Shown here: piece by piece, positions 14,784 to 24,461 of the stretch
Position numbering within the stretch: position 1 is the first letter of the stretch
Layout: every line of letters begins with the position of its first letter
NCBI RefSeq assembly: GCF_000517105.1
Contig: NZ_KI912152.1
Location: 62,001-126,000, forward strand
Reading direction: 5' to 3'
DNA: 64,000 nucleotides
Source of the DNA: Fischerella sp. PCC 9605
GTDB lineage: Bacteria > Cyanobacteriota > Cyanobacteriia > Cyanobacteriales > Nostocaceae
The notes under the pieces: generated by a model
The model's database searches: none
What the model was told of the DNA's origin: nothing
Seen by the model: only the letters and a program-made list of their open reading frames with translations
Translations under genes and position numbers: made by a program

Positions 14784-16078
14784 AAGCCAAACACCCCTAG
14801 TATAGATGACGACTTAGCTGCGGGTTTTGGTTTCTTCTGAGAGACAAGAATCCTGCCGTCAGCAGGCATTCCTGGCTTAGCCAGACCTTGGGGGTTTTTC
14901 AGCTTCAGTTCCACCCCAAACACTTGGGTGACTCGGTCTTTTTGGAAATAAATGTTTTCTGGCGTAAAGCTAGCTTTAGGATCTACCCGCGTCACCGTTG
15001 CTTCTAGCGGTTGGTTGGGGAACGAATCGAGATACACCTGTGCTGGCCGACCTAATTTGACTTGACCAATTTGACCTTCTGGAATGAAGCCGCGTAGGTA
15101 CAGACTATTCAGATCTAGCAATGTCAACAGTGGCGTACCGGCTGCCAAGACCTCGCCCGGTTCTACAGAGCGCGTAATCACGTCCCCATTCATCGGACTC
15201 TTAACCACCAGGTAATTCAATTTTGCCTGAATCTCTGCTTGTGCTGCTTGAGCATTACGGACTTCTTGCTGTGCTACCCCAACATCAGTTTTGGCTTGGG
15301 CAATTTGTTTCTGAATTTGTAACGCTGCTGCCGCACGAATGGGTGTATTGCGAAGAGTCGCTTGGGCTTGAGTCAGTCTTCCCTGTGCCGATTGTACGAG
15401 TTGCCGGGCCGCAGCCACGCGAGCAGCAGCAGTTTCTGCTTTAGCATCATCCCGATCTCGTTGCTGCATTGCGATTACCCCTTGAGCATATAAGTCTGTG
15501 CTCCGCTGTTGTTCGATTTGAGCTAGCTTGAGATCTGCTTGAGCTTCAACTAACTCGGCACGGGCAGCTGCGAGTGCGTTTTTTGCCTCTGTAACTCGAC
15601 CCTGGCTCTTTTGCTTTGCTTGCTGTGTGGTAAGATTGGCTTGTTCTAGCTGAGCCTGTAGAATAGGCAACTGTTGACGAGCGCGTACCAACCGTTCTTG
15701 GGCCGCACTAACTCGCGCTTTGGCTCCTCGCAGTTGAGCCTGCAAGTCGGCATCATCTATCCGTACTAAAATCTGACCAGGCTTAACAATATCTCCTTCC
15801 CTGACCGTGACTTGAGCAATTTGCCCACCAATCTTGGCGGATACATCGGTTTCATAACCTTCTATGCGCCCGCTTAAGAATAATCCTTTCGGTTCAGGCT
15901 GATAAAAAAATATCCGGTTGATTCCGTATCCTACCCCTGCTAAAAGCACAATCACTCCCAGAATAAACACTGGCTTAGGAATGCGTTGTCGAGGCTTTTG
16001 CGGTTGGGGCAGCGGGGTGGAAGGCTGCTTTTCCTGTTGCACCGCACTGCTGGAAAGTTCGCTTTGCGTTTGTGTCAT
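14780..16078 (-). CDS. ybhG: HlyD-family membrane fusion protein, YbhG-like
   Basis: A 432-residue periplasmic adaptor. It has a polar N-terminus with Pro/Gln repeats, one membrane anchor (about residues 35-52), a lipoyl half-motif (I-A-Q-V-T-V-R-E-G-D-I-V-K-P-G-Q-I-L), a long Ala/Gln-rich coiled-coil hairpin (about 105-260), the second lipoyl half (V-K-S-P-M-N-G-D-V-I-T-R) and a beta barrel. It would bridge the inner-membrane exporter to an outer-membrane channel. The ATG at 16078 is preferred: a TTG start at 16132 would lie inside the operator palindrome. It is coupled to the ATPase gene. The regulator gene lies 50 bases or so upstream on the same strand. Confidence 0.85.
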   Translation of the reverse strand: MTQTQSELSSSAVQQEKQPSTPLPQPQKPRQRIPKPVFILGVIVLLAGVGYGINRIFFYQPEPKGLFLSGRIEGYETDVSAKIGGQIAQVTVREGDIVKPGQILVRIDDADLQAQLRGAKARVSAAQERLVRARQQLPILQAQLEQANLTTQQAKQKSQGRVTEAKNALAAARAELVEAQADLKLAQIEQQRSTDLYAQGVIAMQQRDRDDAKAETAAARVAAARQLVQSAQGRLTQAQATLRNTPIRAAAALQIQKQIAQAKTDVGVAQQEVRNAQAAQAEIQAKLNYLVVKSPMNGDVITRSVEPGEVLAAGTPLLTLLDLNSLYLRGFIPEGQIGQVKLGRPAQVYLDSFPNQPLEATVTRVDPKASFTPENIYFQKDRVTQVFGVELKLKNPQGLAKPGMPADGRILVSQKKPKPAAKSSSILGVFGL

Positions 16079-16119
16079 GACAACTCCGCGTTGATACACC
16101 TTATAAAACCTGATAGCTG

Positions 16120-16137
16120 ATTGATTAATCAATCAAT
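16120..16137. promoter_or_regulatory. operator for the TetR-type regulator, in front of the exporter genes
   Basis: ATTGATT-AATC-AATCAAT is a dyad with 7-bp arms and a 4-base spacer, between the regulator gene and the ATG of the membrane fusion protein gene. The same ATTGATT-N4-AATCAAT pattern occurs once more, directly upstream of the regulator gene itself. I infer that the regulator represses both transcripts. Confidence 0.6.
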
Positions 16138-16184
16138 ATTTCAGCAAAAAAATATTACCTTTCAGCTTGGATATAGGCGTTTGC

Positions 16185-16805
16185 TCAAGAAAGCTCTAGA
16201 CCTCGCAAAAAAACCTCGACAGCAGTTGCTACCATAATATCTGGACTAATTTTTTGAGCATCTGGTTGTAGAAAAACTTCACGTGTGAGAATATAAGCAA
16301 CAAGTGAACCAACAAAACAGCGTGCTGCTGCTTCTGGGTTCACAGGCTTGAGTACTCCCTCTGACATTTGCTTTGTCAGGTAGTGAGTTAAGAAGGCTAT
16401 TGAACGACTAGGCCCAATAGTATTAAACATCTCGGCTACTTGGGGTTGTCGGAATGCTTCCCCCAAGAGCAGTTTGATCGTGGGGAGCAATGTAGGGTTC
16501 TCTGAGACTTCCAGAAAGGCTTTACCAAAAATAGTCAGTGCATCCTGCGGAGGCTTGCTCATCAATTCCTCTTGGCTGTGGAAGAGCAATTGCAACACTG
16601 GTAAGCGTTGTTCGACCACTTGCTTAAATAAATCGCTTTTATCCTTAAAATAGTGGTAAATCAGACCAGGTGAGCCAATTCCCGCAGCCGCAGCAATATC
16701 CTTGTTGGTTGCTCCCTCAAACCCTTTACTGGCAAAGACCTGCAAAGCACCATCAATGATTTGCTGTCGCCGACCCTCAAAGTCTTGCTCGTCGCGTCGA
16801 GGCAT
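16185..16805 (-). CDS. TetR/AcrR-family repressor, CecR (YbiH)-like
   Basis: A 206-residue regulator. The N-terminal DNA-binding domain has the TetR pattern: R-Q-Q-I-I-D-G-A-L-Q-V-F-A-S-K-G-F-E-G-A-T-N-K-D-I-A-A-A-A-G, then G-L-I-Y-H-Y-F-K-D-K at residues ~48-58. The remaining helices form the ligand-binding domain with a DUF1956-like layout. In E. coli the related CecR gene leads the ybhGFSR operon, the same order as here. Operator dyads lie on both sides of this gene (16120 and 16814), implying autorepression and control of the exporter. The ligand is unknown. Confidence 0.85.
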   Translation of the reverse strand: MPRRDEQDFEGRRQQIIDGALQVFASKGFEGATNKDIAAAAGIGSPGLIYHYFKDKSDLFKQVVEQRLPVLQLLFHSQEELMSKPPQDALTIFGKAFLEVSENPTLLPTIKLLLGEAFRQPQVAEMFNTIGPSRSIAFLTHYLTKQMSEGVLKPVNPEAAARCFVGSLVAYILTREVFLQPDAQKISPDIMVATAVEVFLRGLELS

Positions 16806-16813
16806 AATTAATA

Positions 16814-16831
16814 ATTGATTGACTAATCAAT
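16814..16831. promoter_or_regulatory. operator upstream of the TetR-type regulator gene
   Basis: ATTGATT-GACT-AATCAAT, extendable to 9-bp arms (TAATTGATT/AATCAATTA, 16812-16833), sits about 10-25 bases before the regulator's ATG. It shares arm sequence and spacer length with the site at 16120-16137. Confidence 0.6.
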
Positions 16832-16896
16832 TAACAATTTAGCACAAGTAAAGGTTGTGTTGCAAAAACTCGTTGAAAAAATGGGTGGTGTTCTAG

Positions 16897-18385
16897 TACT
16901 ACAACGAGACTTGAGACGGGTCTTTGAGCTTTTGTAATCGTCGTTTTCGGTGGGAGCGATAAGCGGCCCAATTGCGCTGTTGTCGATACTCCAACAGAGC
17001 TAGTAACTGCTCAACACTCAAAGGTGGAAGTGTAAGTACCCAGCAGAGCAGAACTTGAGTTTGAGGCAGAGTTAACAATAGAGTTTTTTTAAGACGGCAT
17101 TGCATACGTACCAGAAAATGATGAGCTAGCATCACCAAGGTCATATGATGATGCCACCCCCGCCAGGAACGCACCTCATAATCGCCCATCCCCAACAATT
17201 GCTTACCTTGTTCAAAGCAAGTTTCAATTGGCCAACGCATTCCACTGATGCGAACTAGGATTTCAATTGCAGTATCTGCAGGTGCATTAGAGAGGTATAG
17301 TTTCAAAACTCCAGTTTCTACGTGGCGCCGCACCAATAACCAGACTTCACAATCCGGTAGTTTGTTACGACGATTGATGACTCGTAATGCTGCAAAAGTA
17401 GCCATCATTGGTCCGTTTGCCCCTTCTTTAATGATATGAGTACTCCAATGGAATGGTTGTAGTTGCTCAACGATTTCCTGAATTGTTTGGGCTTTGGGAT
17501 CTGCCTGTGCCAGTTTTTTGCGTTTGGGTGGCTGTCCACGTCCTCCATATTCTGGAACTTCCACAAGGGGGCGCTCCAACCAAACTTGAGTTTGCGGCAG
17601 AACATCGGCTAAGTAATACAAATTCAACTCATCAATGGCATCGAGGAAAGCAGGGTCTTTGCCATAGTCTTCATCACACCTCACCCACTGCCCTTGAATC
17701 TGACCGGAATTCACAATTGTTCGCAGCATTTCACGGGCTAAGTCAAGTTTTGTGGCAAATTTCAAGTCCTGTGGCACCCCACACCGCTTGCGTCTCGTGG
17801 CGTAGGCTTCGTCTTCTAGCCATTCAATAGGCATATACAATCGACTATCGAGCAAAGTGTACCCCAAACGACTGGCATAACCTAAAAATACTCCAGCTTG
17901 ACAGTTCGCCCGTTTTCCCAATTCTCCACAATACTGTCGTTTCACTCCCACTGAATTTTGCCCCTGCTTGGGAAAATCAGAACCATCGAAGATAAAAACA
18001 CCATCAGCTTCTCCCAAGGTAATATTTACCTCATGCCAATGCTGTTTACGAATCGCAGTGTCCTCCCATTTACCTTCTCCCAAAAATTGCTGCATGGCTC
18101 GCACGGCATTGGCAGGAGCGCCATACAATTGCAGCATAATTGGTTCAATCGATTTGCGTGGAATGTCCAGTAATAATCCCTGCAAGTATTGCTCTGCCCA
18201 ATGTCGCTGTTCAAAACGTCGAAAAAACGGATAGTAGATTGCAACATACTCTTGCAATTGAACGGCTAATTTTTTGATGTCTTTCGTTGTGAGATTTACT
18301 TCCGGTGCTGTTTCTAACAGTTGCACAGTAGACTTCCCTAGCTTCATCTAGAGAAATACTAGCTCATGTAAGTCTCGTTGTAGTA
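16897..18385 (-). mobile_element. complete IS701-family insertion sequence, 1489 bp
   Basis: The 16-bp terminal inverted repeats are perfect (TACTACAACGAGACTT at 16897-16912, complement at 18370-18385). They are flanked on both sides by CTAG (16893-16896 and 18386-18389), matching the four-base Y-T-A-R target duplication known for IS701. One transposase gene fills the element. Nothing is broken, so it is probably a recent and active copy. Confidence 0.85.
16899..18347 (-). CDS. tnpA: IS701-family DDE transposase
   Basis: A 482-residue intact transposase. The RNase-H-like core includes I-F-D-G-S-D-F-P-K-Q-G (first Asp), V-R-C-D-E-D-Y-G-K-D (second Asp) and W-P-I-E-T-C-F-E-Q-G-K (Glu in the beta-rich insertion end), the arrangement typical of IS701/IS4-group enzymes. 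It would cut and rejoin the 16-bp ends described for the element. The stop lies about 15 bases before the inner edge of the terminal repeat's neighbourhood, so almost the whole element is coding. The antisense frames in this interval are shadows. Confidence 0.9.
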   Translation of the reverse strand: MKLGKSTVQLLETAPEVNLTTKDIKKLAVQLQEYVAIYYPFFRRFEQRHWAEQYLQGLLLDIPRKSIEPIMLQLYGAPANAVRAMQQFLGEGKWEDTAIRKQHWHEVNITLGEADGVFIFDGSDFPKQGQNSVGVKRQYCGELGKRANCQAGVFLGYASRLGYTLLDSRLYMPIEWLEDEAYATRRKRCGVPQDLKFATKLDLAREMLRTIVNSGQIQGQWVRCDEDYGKDPAFLDAIDELNLYYLADVLPQTQVWLERPLVEVPEYGGRGQPPKRKKLAQADPKAQTIQEIVEQLQPFHWSTHIIKEGANGPMMATFAALRVINRRNKLPDCEVWLLVRRHVETGVLKLYLSNAPADTAIEILVRISGMRWPIETCFEQGKQLLGMGDYEVRSWRGWHHHMTLVMLAHHFLVRMQCRLKKTLLLTLPQTQVLLCWVLTLPPLSVEQLLALLEYRQQRNWAAYRSHRKRRLQKLKDPSQVSL

Positions 18386-18403
18386 CTAGGGCGTGTTTTA
18401 AAA

Positions 18404-18715
18404 CTATAGCCATAGAAGGGGAGAAGCTAGAGTCAGCATTGCATGGTAGTTTTGAACATTTTTCTCATAACGTGTAGCAATTCGGTGGAACTGCTTTAAG
18501 CGGTTGAAACATCGCTCAACTGGGTTTGTTTGGTGGTAAACCGATTTGTCAAACTTACCCCATCGCCGTTGATTTGATTTACGGGAAATGGTAAGCCGAA
18601 TGCCTCTTCGCCGCAGATAAAGACGAATTTTCCGGTTGTGTTGCAAAAATATTTGAGGTAATAAAATCCCTCTTATTCGGTTTGATTTATGCAACAATCC
18701 CGAAGATGTCTGCAA
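18404..18715 (-). pseudogene. IS5-family transposase remnant
   Basis: The C-terminal half reads R-G-I-R-L-T-I-S-R-K-S-N, F-D-K-S-V-Y-H-Q-T-N-P-V-E-R-C-F-N-R-L-K-Q-F and R-I-A-T-R-Y-E-K, which is the conserved end of IS5/IS427-type transposases (V-E-R-x-F-x-x-L-K-x-x-R-x-I-x-T-R-Y). The N-terminal half is garbled and the catalytic Asp residues are missing. The IS701 copy landed next to its 3' end (18389). Confidence 0.65.
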
Positions 18716-18725
18716 TAAATTTTAC

Positions 18726-19115
18726 TTGACTTACAATATCCCCTTTTTCCACTTTTTGAAACTGATCCTTCCAAATCATGTTCATTGTTTCATAATTATG
18801 ATAACGGCAAAGAGTCAATTTGGTGTCTCATTTGAGACAATAGCTTACTTTTTCGGCCGTAATCCCATGTATTGGTATCGCATTTACTTGTCTTTGGGTC
18901 GAGCCTCCATCGTTGGCACAACGATCAAAGACCCCGCGAAACTCCCTCAACACCTGGTCGGGGATGAAAAGCATACCTGGCTCCACAAAAAGCGAGTCTT
19001 TGTCCCCACTACGGCAGCTAATGGCTGTTTTTTAGGAGCAGCCCCACTGGCGGCACTGCCACCCGCTATGAATAAAAGAAACTATTTTGTAGAGAGTAAT
19101 CAACGAGTACATTGA
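18726..19115 (+). pseudogene. transposase fragment, family uncertain
   Basis: The central part reads F-F-G-R-N-P-M-Y-W-Y-R-I-Y-L-S-L-G-R-A-S-I-V-G and L-P-Q-H-L-V-G-D-E-K-H-T-W, followed by V-P-T-T-A-A-N-G-C-F-L-G-A. The D-E-K-H-T plus downstream hydrophobic strand resembles the first catalytic region of some cyanobacterial DDE transposases. Both ends drift into unrelated sequence. It may belong with the remnant at 9240-9545, but I cannot prove this. Confidence 0.4.
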
Positions 19116-19301
19116 TAATTATCCTGACAGTTAAAACCGAACCCACAATAGTGTGTTGAGCCTGAGCGCGGAGCATGGGGACAGGGGCTTTATGGCGATG
19201 ACATTGGTGAAGGAAAAATTTCCTATCCCGTTTGAAAGATTATCTATGAATACATCCCCAGGTCAGGACATATCCATAATAACTATATCCGAGTTTCAGC
19301 C

Positions 19302-20742
19302 ATGAAATTACTACCAAATCAAGATCATAACCAGCCTGTATCGGTGGAAAAAGTATCATCCACTTTAGATGAAATTAACCACAATGCAGCAGGAATAGAC
19401 CTTGGTAGTGGAGAACATTGGGTTTGTGTGCCCGCAGATAGAACTGACAAAAATGTTCGTCGATTTGGGTGCTTTACCCCTGATTTAATTGCAATGGCAG
19501 ATTGGTTAAAGGAATGCCGCATAGATACCGTGGCCATGGAAGCCACAGGAGTTTATTGGATTGGAGTGTTTCAAATTTTAGAGGCCAAAGGTTTTGAGGT
19601 CAAATTAGTCAATGCCCATCACGTTAAAACAGTACCTGGGCGCAAAACAGATGTGTTAGATTGCCAGTGGTTACAAAAGTTACATACTTATGGACTACTG
19701 TCTGGTTCTTTTCGCCACGCCACATGCTTCAAGTCGGCATAGCCGCCCAACGCAGTGGCTCCGGAAGACCAAATTTGTGTGCTACGTAGTTATATCCGTC
19801 AGCGAGACAGCTTAATCAAGAGTGCTAGTACTCATGTACAAAGAATGCAAAAAGCACTCATACAGATGAATTTACATCTCCACAAAGTCATCAGTGATGT
19901 AACTGGTTTGACCGGGATAAAAATTATAAAAGCAATCGTTGCTGGCGAACAAGACCCAGAAATTTTAGCATCTCTCAAAGACCCACGCATTAAAAGCAGC
20001 ACAGCAGATATTGCTAAGGCATTAACTGGTGATTACCGTCGTGAACATTTATTTGTCCTCCAGCAAGAATTGATTTTGTATGAAATTTATCAACAACAGA
20101 TTGCTGCTGTTGACGCTGAAATCGAAAAATGTTTAGTATCTTTTGAACCTAAGACTTTAGATGAACCGCCGCCAACGGGGAGAAAACGCAGAAAAAAACC
20201 AACTGCAAATCATCCCAATTTTGATTTGCATAAGTATCTTTATCGGATGACAGGAGTAGATTTTACACTGATTGATGGCCTTGATGCTTTAACTGTTCAG
20301 ACCATTTTATCTGAGGTCGGATTAAACCCAGAACGTTTTCCTACAGTTAAGCATTTCACCTCTTGGTTAGGTTTATGTCCTGGTCAAAAACTGACTGGCG
20401 GTAAGCTCAAAAGTTCTCAAACTCGTACTGTTGTCAATCGAGCAGCCAATGCTTTCCGTATGGCGGCTCAAACTATGCAGCCGTAGTAACTCTGCTTTAG
20501 GTGCTTATTACCGTCGGATGCAAGCTCGTCTGGGCGCTCCCAAAGCTATTACTGCTGCTGCTCATAAATTAGCGCGTATTTTTTATCACCTTTGGACGAA
20601 TGGTGATACTTTCATTGACCCTGGCATTGATGCTTATGAGCAACGGTATCGAGAGCAGGTAGTTAATCACCTTAAGAAAAAAGCTTTGGCTTTTGGTTTA
20701 GAACTCACCCCCATTTTTGACTCAACGCAATGTGTTTCTTGA
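19302..20742 (+). pseudogene. IS110-family transposase gene, interrupted twice
   Basis: The N-terminal DEDD domain is present (A-G-I-D-L-G, A-M-E-A-T-G-V-Y-W, G-R-K-T-D-V-L-D), as is the C-terminal transposase_20 region (L-L-S... F-T-S-W-L-G-L-C-P-G and R-A-N... L-G-A-Y-Y-R-R-M-Q-A-R-L-G). A 45-bp repeat insertion at 19716-19760 adds an in-frame TAG (19740-19742). A single extra C near 20481 shifts the frame (Q-R-S-N-S-A-L-G is recovered if it is removed). Without these two changes the gene would be about 465 codons. IS110 elements use a guide (bridge) RNA from their flanks; the flank at 19130-19300 is present but the copy is dead as read. Confidence 0.75.
19716..19760. repeat. 45-bp dispersed repeat inserted in the IS110 gene
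   Basis: The sequence from CACGCCACATGC to CAACGCAGTGGCT interrupts the expected S-F-R-P-E-D-Q stretch of the transposase. It contains GGCATAGCCGCC and GCAGTGGC words common in cyanobacterial small repeats. The length keeps the frame but brings a TAG codon. Confidence 0.6.
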
Positions 20743-20749
20743 GAGTTAA

Positions 20750-21220
20750 GCAACTTTGATGAGATGACTCGCCGACTCTTTTGATTAATTCGCTATACCC
20801 CTGATAACCTCGTAGATACTGCTCCGGGATTGAACTACTTTGAAGAACTGACTCAAAATTGTCTAAAATTAACAGACAGCGCGAATCTTGCAGATATTTG
20901 ATCAAATGCTCTATTTTTTCATCGACATTATCTGACAATTCCTCTCGCTGTTGGCTAGAAATAGATTTAATTAAGTCTGCCAATGTATCTGTGATTGGAG
21001 GACAATTACAAAGGCTATACCAAATAACATACTGAAATTGGTCTTTAAGCTGTTGTGCTAGTTTCTTGGCTAAGGTTGTTTTACCTATGCCTCCCAAACC
21101 TAAAATTGCTACCAATCGATAGTACTTATCCTGGATGTAATTCTTCAAGACATCCATGTTGAGTGAGAGACGGGACATAAAAGCTGCTATTGCATTCTTT
21201 AAAGATGCGGATGATTGCAT
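20750..21220 (-). pseudogene. NB-ARC/STAND ATPase fragment
   Basis: The fragment carries a P-loop (I-L-G-L-G-G-I-G-K-T-T, residues ~39-49) and a Walker B (L-L-I-L-D-N-F-E-S, ~116-124) typical of NB-ARC ATPases of the bacterial STAND class, often fused to WD40 or TPR repeats. It ends abruptly after S-S-H-Q-S-C-L, where the family continues to T-S-R, exactly at the right edge of the IS110 copy. The region before residue 25 abuts the next IS. So both the sensor repeats and probably the effector part have been lost. Confidence 0.7.
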
Positions 21221-21236
21221 ACTTGGTATTGATTAC

Positions 21237-22814
21237 GACAAAAAGTTAAGAAAAGAGAGAATTTAAGTATAAAATTGTTTAAGCACTGCTAGGCTTAAGG
21301 AAAGAATTGAAAATAGAGTCGCAAAAATTGTCCCAACTTCCAGCTATCCACTTACATCGCAGATGTAACATTATCTCTGCGTTATTTTGAAGCCAAAACT
21401 TACTGTTTCCCTTCATACGTAGGTTAACAGCTTGACGAATTAAACTTTCAACTGCACCACTACCAAGTGGTAGCTGATGAGCTGCAACTAAAGGATAGTT
21501 TAATAGCCGCCTACGATAAGCTTTGAGAATATAATTTCGCTCTCGAATTAAAATTTTACAACGCTCTCCAGTAGCTCTTGCAATAAATTCACCCATATCT
21601 CTCATTAAATTTAGAGCTTGACCTTTTTTTAAAGCTTTACGAGCTTTTTTAAACCATGATTGACGCTCATTCTCTGTGTTAAAAGCAGCATCGGCGAAAT
21701 CTTGCAAATGTGATGCAGCGTGATAAAAATCTAATAGTTGATAAGTTGCAGGAGGACATTTTAGTTTCTCCAATAAAGGCGGAATATGTTTCCAAATCCA
21801 TTCAGCGCCATCAGCAATAAATAATACCTGTTTAGCTTGATTTATCCCGAAATCAACTAGATACATTTCCAAAATATTTAGAAAATCTTCATAACCCGAA
21901 TATGTGCCGTCATTGGTAATAGGAATTGATGATGTTCTAATTTTTTTACCATGTTCATTCACTGCATAAATAGTTAACAATTTTGGCTCAACCCATTCTC
22001 CCGTGAAGCCTAGCCGATTGGTTTTCAGCTTACGTTTACCTTTTTTATTAATCCTAATTCTTGTTCTGCCACCATCTACGGCAATTACAACGCGCTGGTC
22101 TTTAAGAACATTACCTGTAGGTAAACAGGCTTGCTCTAATCTTGATAATTTAGATTGACGTAAATTTATTCCAATTTTACCAAAGTAATATGTTAGCCGT
22201 TCTATTCGTTTTAGACTAATGTTTATACCCCAATCTGTTAAGATTTTACGTGCAGCTTCAAATGAACCAGCAATTGCTCCATACTTAGCAATTGTTGCCC
22301 AAACACAGGGTGTTAATCCTTCTTCTATCCCTAACCATCTTAAGGGACAAAATCCTACTTTTGAAGATTTTCCTTTTTGTTCTGATTGATTGTTACTTTC
22401 AACTACATATGGTAGTGACAGAGTGATTTTCACATTCCCAACTGTTAATATCTGTCGTTGATAATTACCATGTTTTCTTGTTTTTTGATTCCACCAACTT
22501 TTTGTTTGAGTGATTGCTGTATCTAGAGCATCTTTAGAGTGAGAAAGTTTATTTAGTAAAAGTGCTACACATTCTCCAGAAGACAGTTAATGCGGTATTT
22601 CTAATTTCTTCTTCCCTTTCTTTAAAAGTCTGCCCAGACCATTCACTAATATTTGTTATTTCTAAAAGTTTCGTAACTTTTTCTTTAAAATCTGACACTG
22701 ATTTGCTTAAATCTAAACTTGAATGTATATTTTTGTTCATGAAGTGTAGGCATTCCCTATTTTGACATTAAATCTCAAAATCATTACTCAAAGGGAATCC
22801 TACACCTTTTTGTC
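21237..22814 (-). mobile_element. insertion sequence, ISKra4-like (family tentative)
   Basis: The transposase frames at 21279-22740 are enclosed by a short inverted repeat: GACAAAAAG at 21237-21245 and its complement at 22806-22814. Near the right end, GTGTAGGCATTCCCTATTTTG and CAAAGGGAATCCTACAC (22744-22805) form a second dyad that may be a transposase binding site. The transposase gene is frameshifted, so the copy looks inactive. Confidence 0.5.
21279..22740 (-). pseudogene. transposase of the ISKra4-like element, frameshifted
   Basis: The main frame (384 codons) has A-V-D-G-G-R-T-R-I-R (first Asp), L-F-I-A-D-G-A-E-W-I-W (second Asp), D-F-Y-H-A-A-S-H-L and L-G-S-G-A-V-E-S-L-I-R-Q-A-V-N-L-R-M-K-G (Glu), a full DDE set. 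The first ~55 residues lie in another frame (22740-22549). Shifting frame near 22583 joins R-N-T-A-L-T-V to L-S-G-E-C-V-A-L-L-L-N-K-L and runs on to the main frame. No slippery run is visible there, so a mutation is likelier than programmed frameshifting. Confidence 0.65.
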
Positions 22815-23129
22815 ACCAGAAGATAAGTAAACATCCATCAAGATAGACCACTTTCGGATACTCTAAGTAATAATCCTAGTTAATAAAGTATATATTTTAT
22901 CAGATTACAGGGTTTAGTCGTTAGCGATCGCTCGTTTTTGAGCCGATTTCAGAAAATCGCGTTGCTCCCGAGGGGCGATCGCACTGCAAGATAGGGGCGT
23001 ATTTCGAGTATTGGGATGACCACACCTTGGGCTTTCATGGCACGCTGTTGGCTAAAACCACAATCATCCTTATCCCCTTTAAGCGATAATAGATAGGGGG
23101 TTTGAAAAGTATTTTTTGGGATACGGAGT
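22815..23129. other. intergenic, no gene seen
   Basis: AT-rich sequence with HIP1 octamers near 22925 and 22975. No coding frame with a ribosome binding site was found. Confidence 0.5.
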
Positions 23130-23315
23130 GTGAAAAGATTAACTGAACAAGAAAAACAAAATATTCTGCAACTTTATCGTCAAACAAACGAAACCACCAC
23201 AACTTTGGCCTCAAAATACAATGTCACTGAATCAACGATTAGCCGTCTGTTAAAAAATTCTTTACCGATGCAAGAGTATGAACACCTTATTCGTTTAAAA
23301 CGAGCTGCTCGTTGA
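23130..23315 (+). pseudogene. helix-turn-helix N-terminal fragment
   Basis: A GTG-started frame encodes 61 residues with an HTH of the form L-A-S-K-Y-N-V-T-E-S-T-I-S-R-L-L-K-N, preceded by T-E-Q-E-K-Q-N-I-L-Q-L-Y-R-Q-T. This is the start of a small DNA-binding or transposase-like family in cyanobacteria. The family continues past the R-A-A-R where this frame ends, so the copy is truncated or frameshifted. Sequence to 24127 shows no continuation. Confidence 0.4.
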
Positions 23316-24127
23316 ACGTGGTACATCTTTATCTAATCGCAAAGCTGTAACTAGTATTTTTGGCTCAGCACAGTCAATCAGACCAAACAGTTGCGATCGC
23401 TCATACCAAACGCACTGCTGGCACACTAGGCGTGATTTTATAACCAGCACAGATACAGCAAATTGTGATGACTCAGGCATACCTGCAATGCCGCTACGAG
23501 TGTCATGCGTAATCTCTTACCCTGCTTGAATGGGTGCGGGCGTGGAATTTTGAATTCAAAAAATGGCTTCGACAACAGACTTCAAGCCTTGCGATCGCAA
23601 AACACCTAACGCACTACTGCCCAACAAGAGGCGCAGGGGCAGAGGGCAAGGGGGCAAGGGGGAAAATTCGGAGTTGGAATCCATATCTGTGAACTCAGCT
23701 ACAAACCCTCTCCCTGCAAAGTGCTCCCCGCCCCCTGCCCCCTGCACCCCGCTCCCTGCCTCTTCAACTGTCCTGCTTCAGAAAATCCACTGTCAGTATG
23801 AAAGCGATCGCTTTTGGGATAGCAGCACCCGCAAGGGGCGAAGGTAAACAAATCGCCGTCAACAATTATCGGATGATTTCTCGGGCTGGGCTGTTGGTGT
23901 TCATCTGAGCACAAACGGGCTACTGTACTCAACTGAGGGCGTTGCTTGCGGCTATCCCTACCATGCAATAGGCGATCGCTCATAGTAGGTGCAACAGTTC
24001 GTAAACTGGCGTTTGTCACGCTCATAGCTCGCAGCTTTGCCTCGTTGTCCGAGACGCGAACTAAATCCTCTTCCCCCTACTCCCTGCTCCCTGCTCCCAT
24101 GCCGCTTCTCTGTGCAGCAGAGAGCTT
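23316..24127. other. intergenic, repeat-rich, no gene seen
   Basis: The stretch contains at least four HIP1 octamers and purine/pyrimidine-biased runs (GGGGGCAAGGGGGAAAA near 23650, CCCCCTGCCCCCTGCACCCC near 23727 and CTCCCTGCTCCCTGCTCCC near 24080), a familiar cyanobacterial low-complexity repeat. Open frames through it are shadows of these repeats. Confidence 0.55.
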
Positions 24128-24336
24128 GGGGTCAGCGTACCCGTGGGGGGTAAACTGTACGCTAGGGGAGCAATCCCTTCCTCGCAAGACTTATAGAGAT
24201 CGCCCTTCAATCTGTAGCATCGTCCAAACTTCTTTTAATCGACCGTTTAATCAAGCCTTGAGAACGAATTTCTTGGGCTTGCTGGCGATCAAGATTGTCT
24301 TAACGTACACTAATCCCCCACGGGTACGCTGACCCC
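24128..24336 (+). mobile_element. 209-bp MITE, copy A
   Basis: Terminal inverted repeats begin GGGGTCAGCGTACCCGTGGG and end with the complement (about 22 bp perfect, then imperfect to ~38 bp). The sequence appears identical to copies at 30651-30859 and 46970-47178. No target duplication is obvious (flanks GCTT and AACC). It has no transposase gene and must be moved in trans. Confidence 0.8.
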
Positions 24337-24461
24337 AACCACATTGGTGCGATTTGGAATTTCATCCATTACTACAATGCCTCTCTGCCAGTCAAACTAT
24401 CCTTACCTGTTTAGCACTACCTGATTTTTTTCTTTCCCATTTTTCTAAAAGGGCTAAATCC

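Noticed and set aside
22580-22590. Programmed frameshift in the ISKra4-like transposase
   Set aside because: No slippery run or stimulatory hairpin is visible at the frame change, so a mutation is simpler.
24128-24336. MITE-encoded protein (65-67 codons)
   Set aside because: The same translated frame appears in all three MITE copies, but it runs through both terminal repeats and lacks a start signal; the identity reflects the DNA element.
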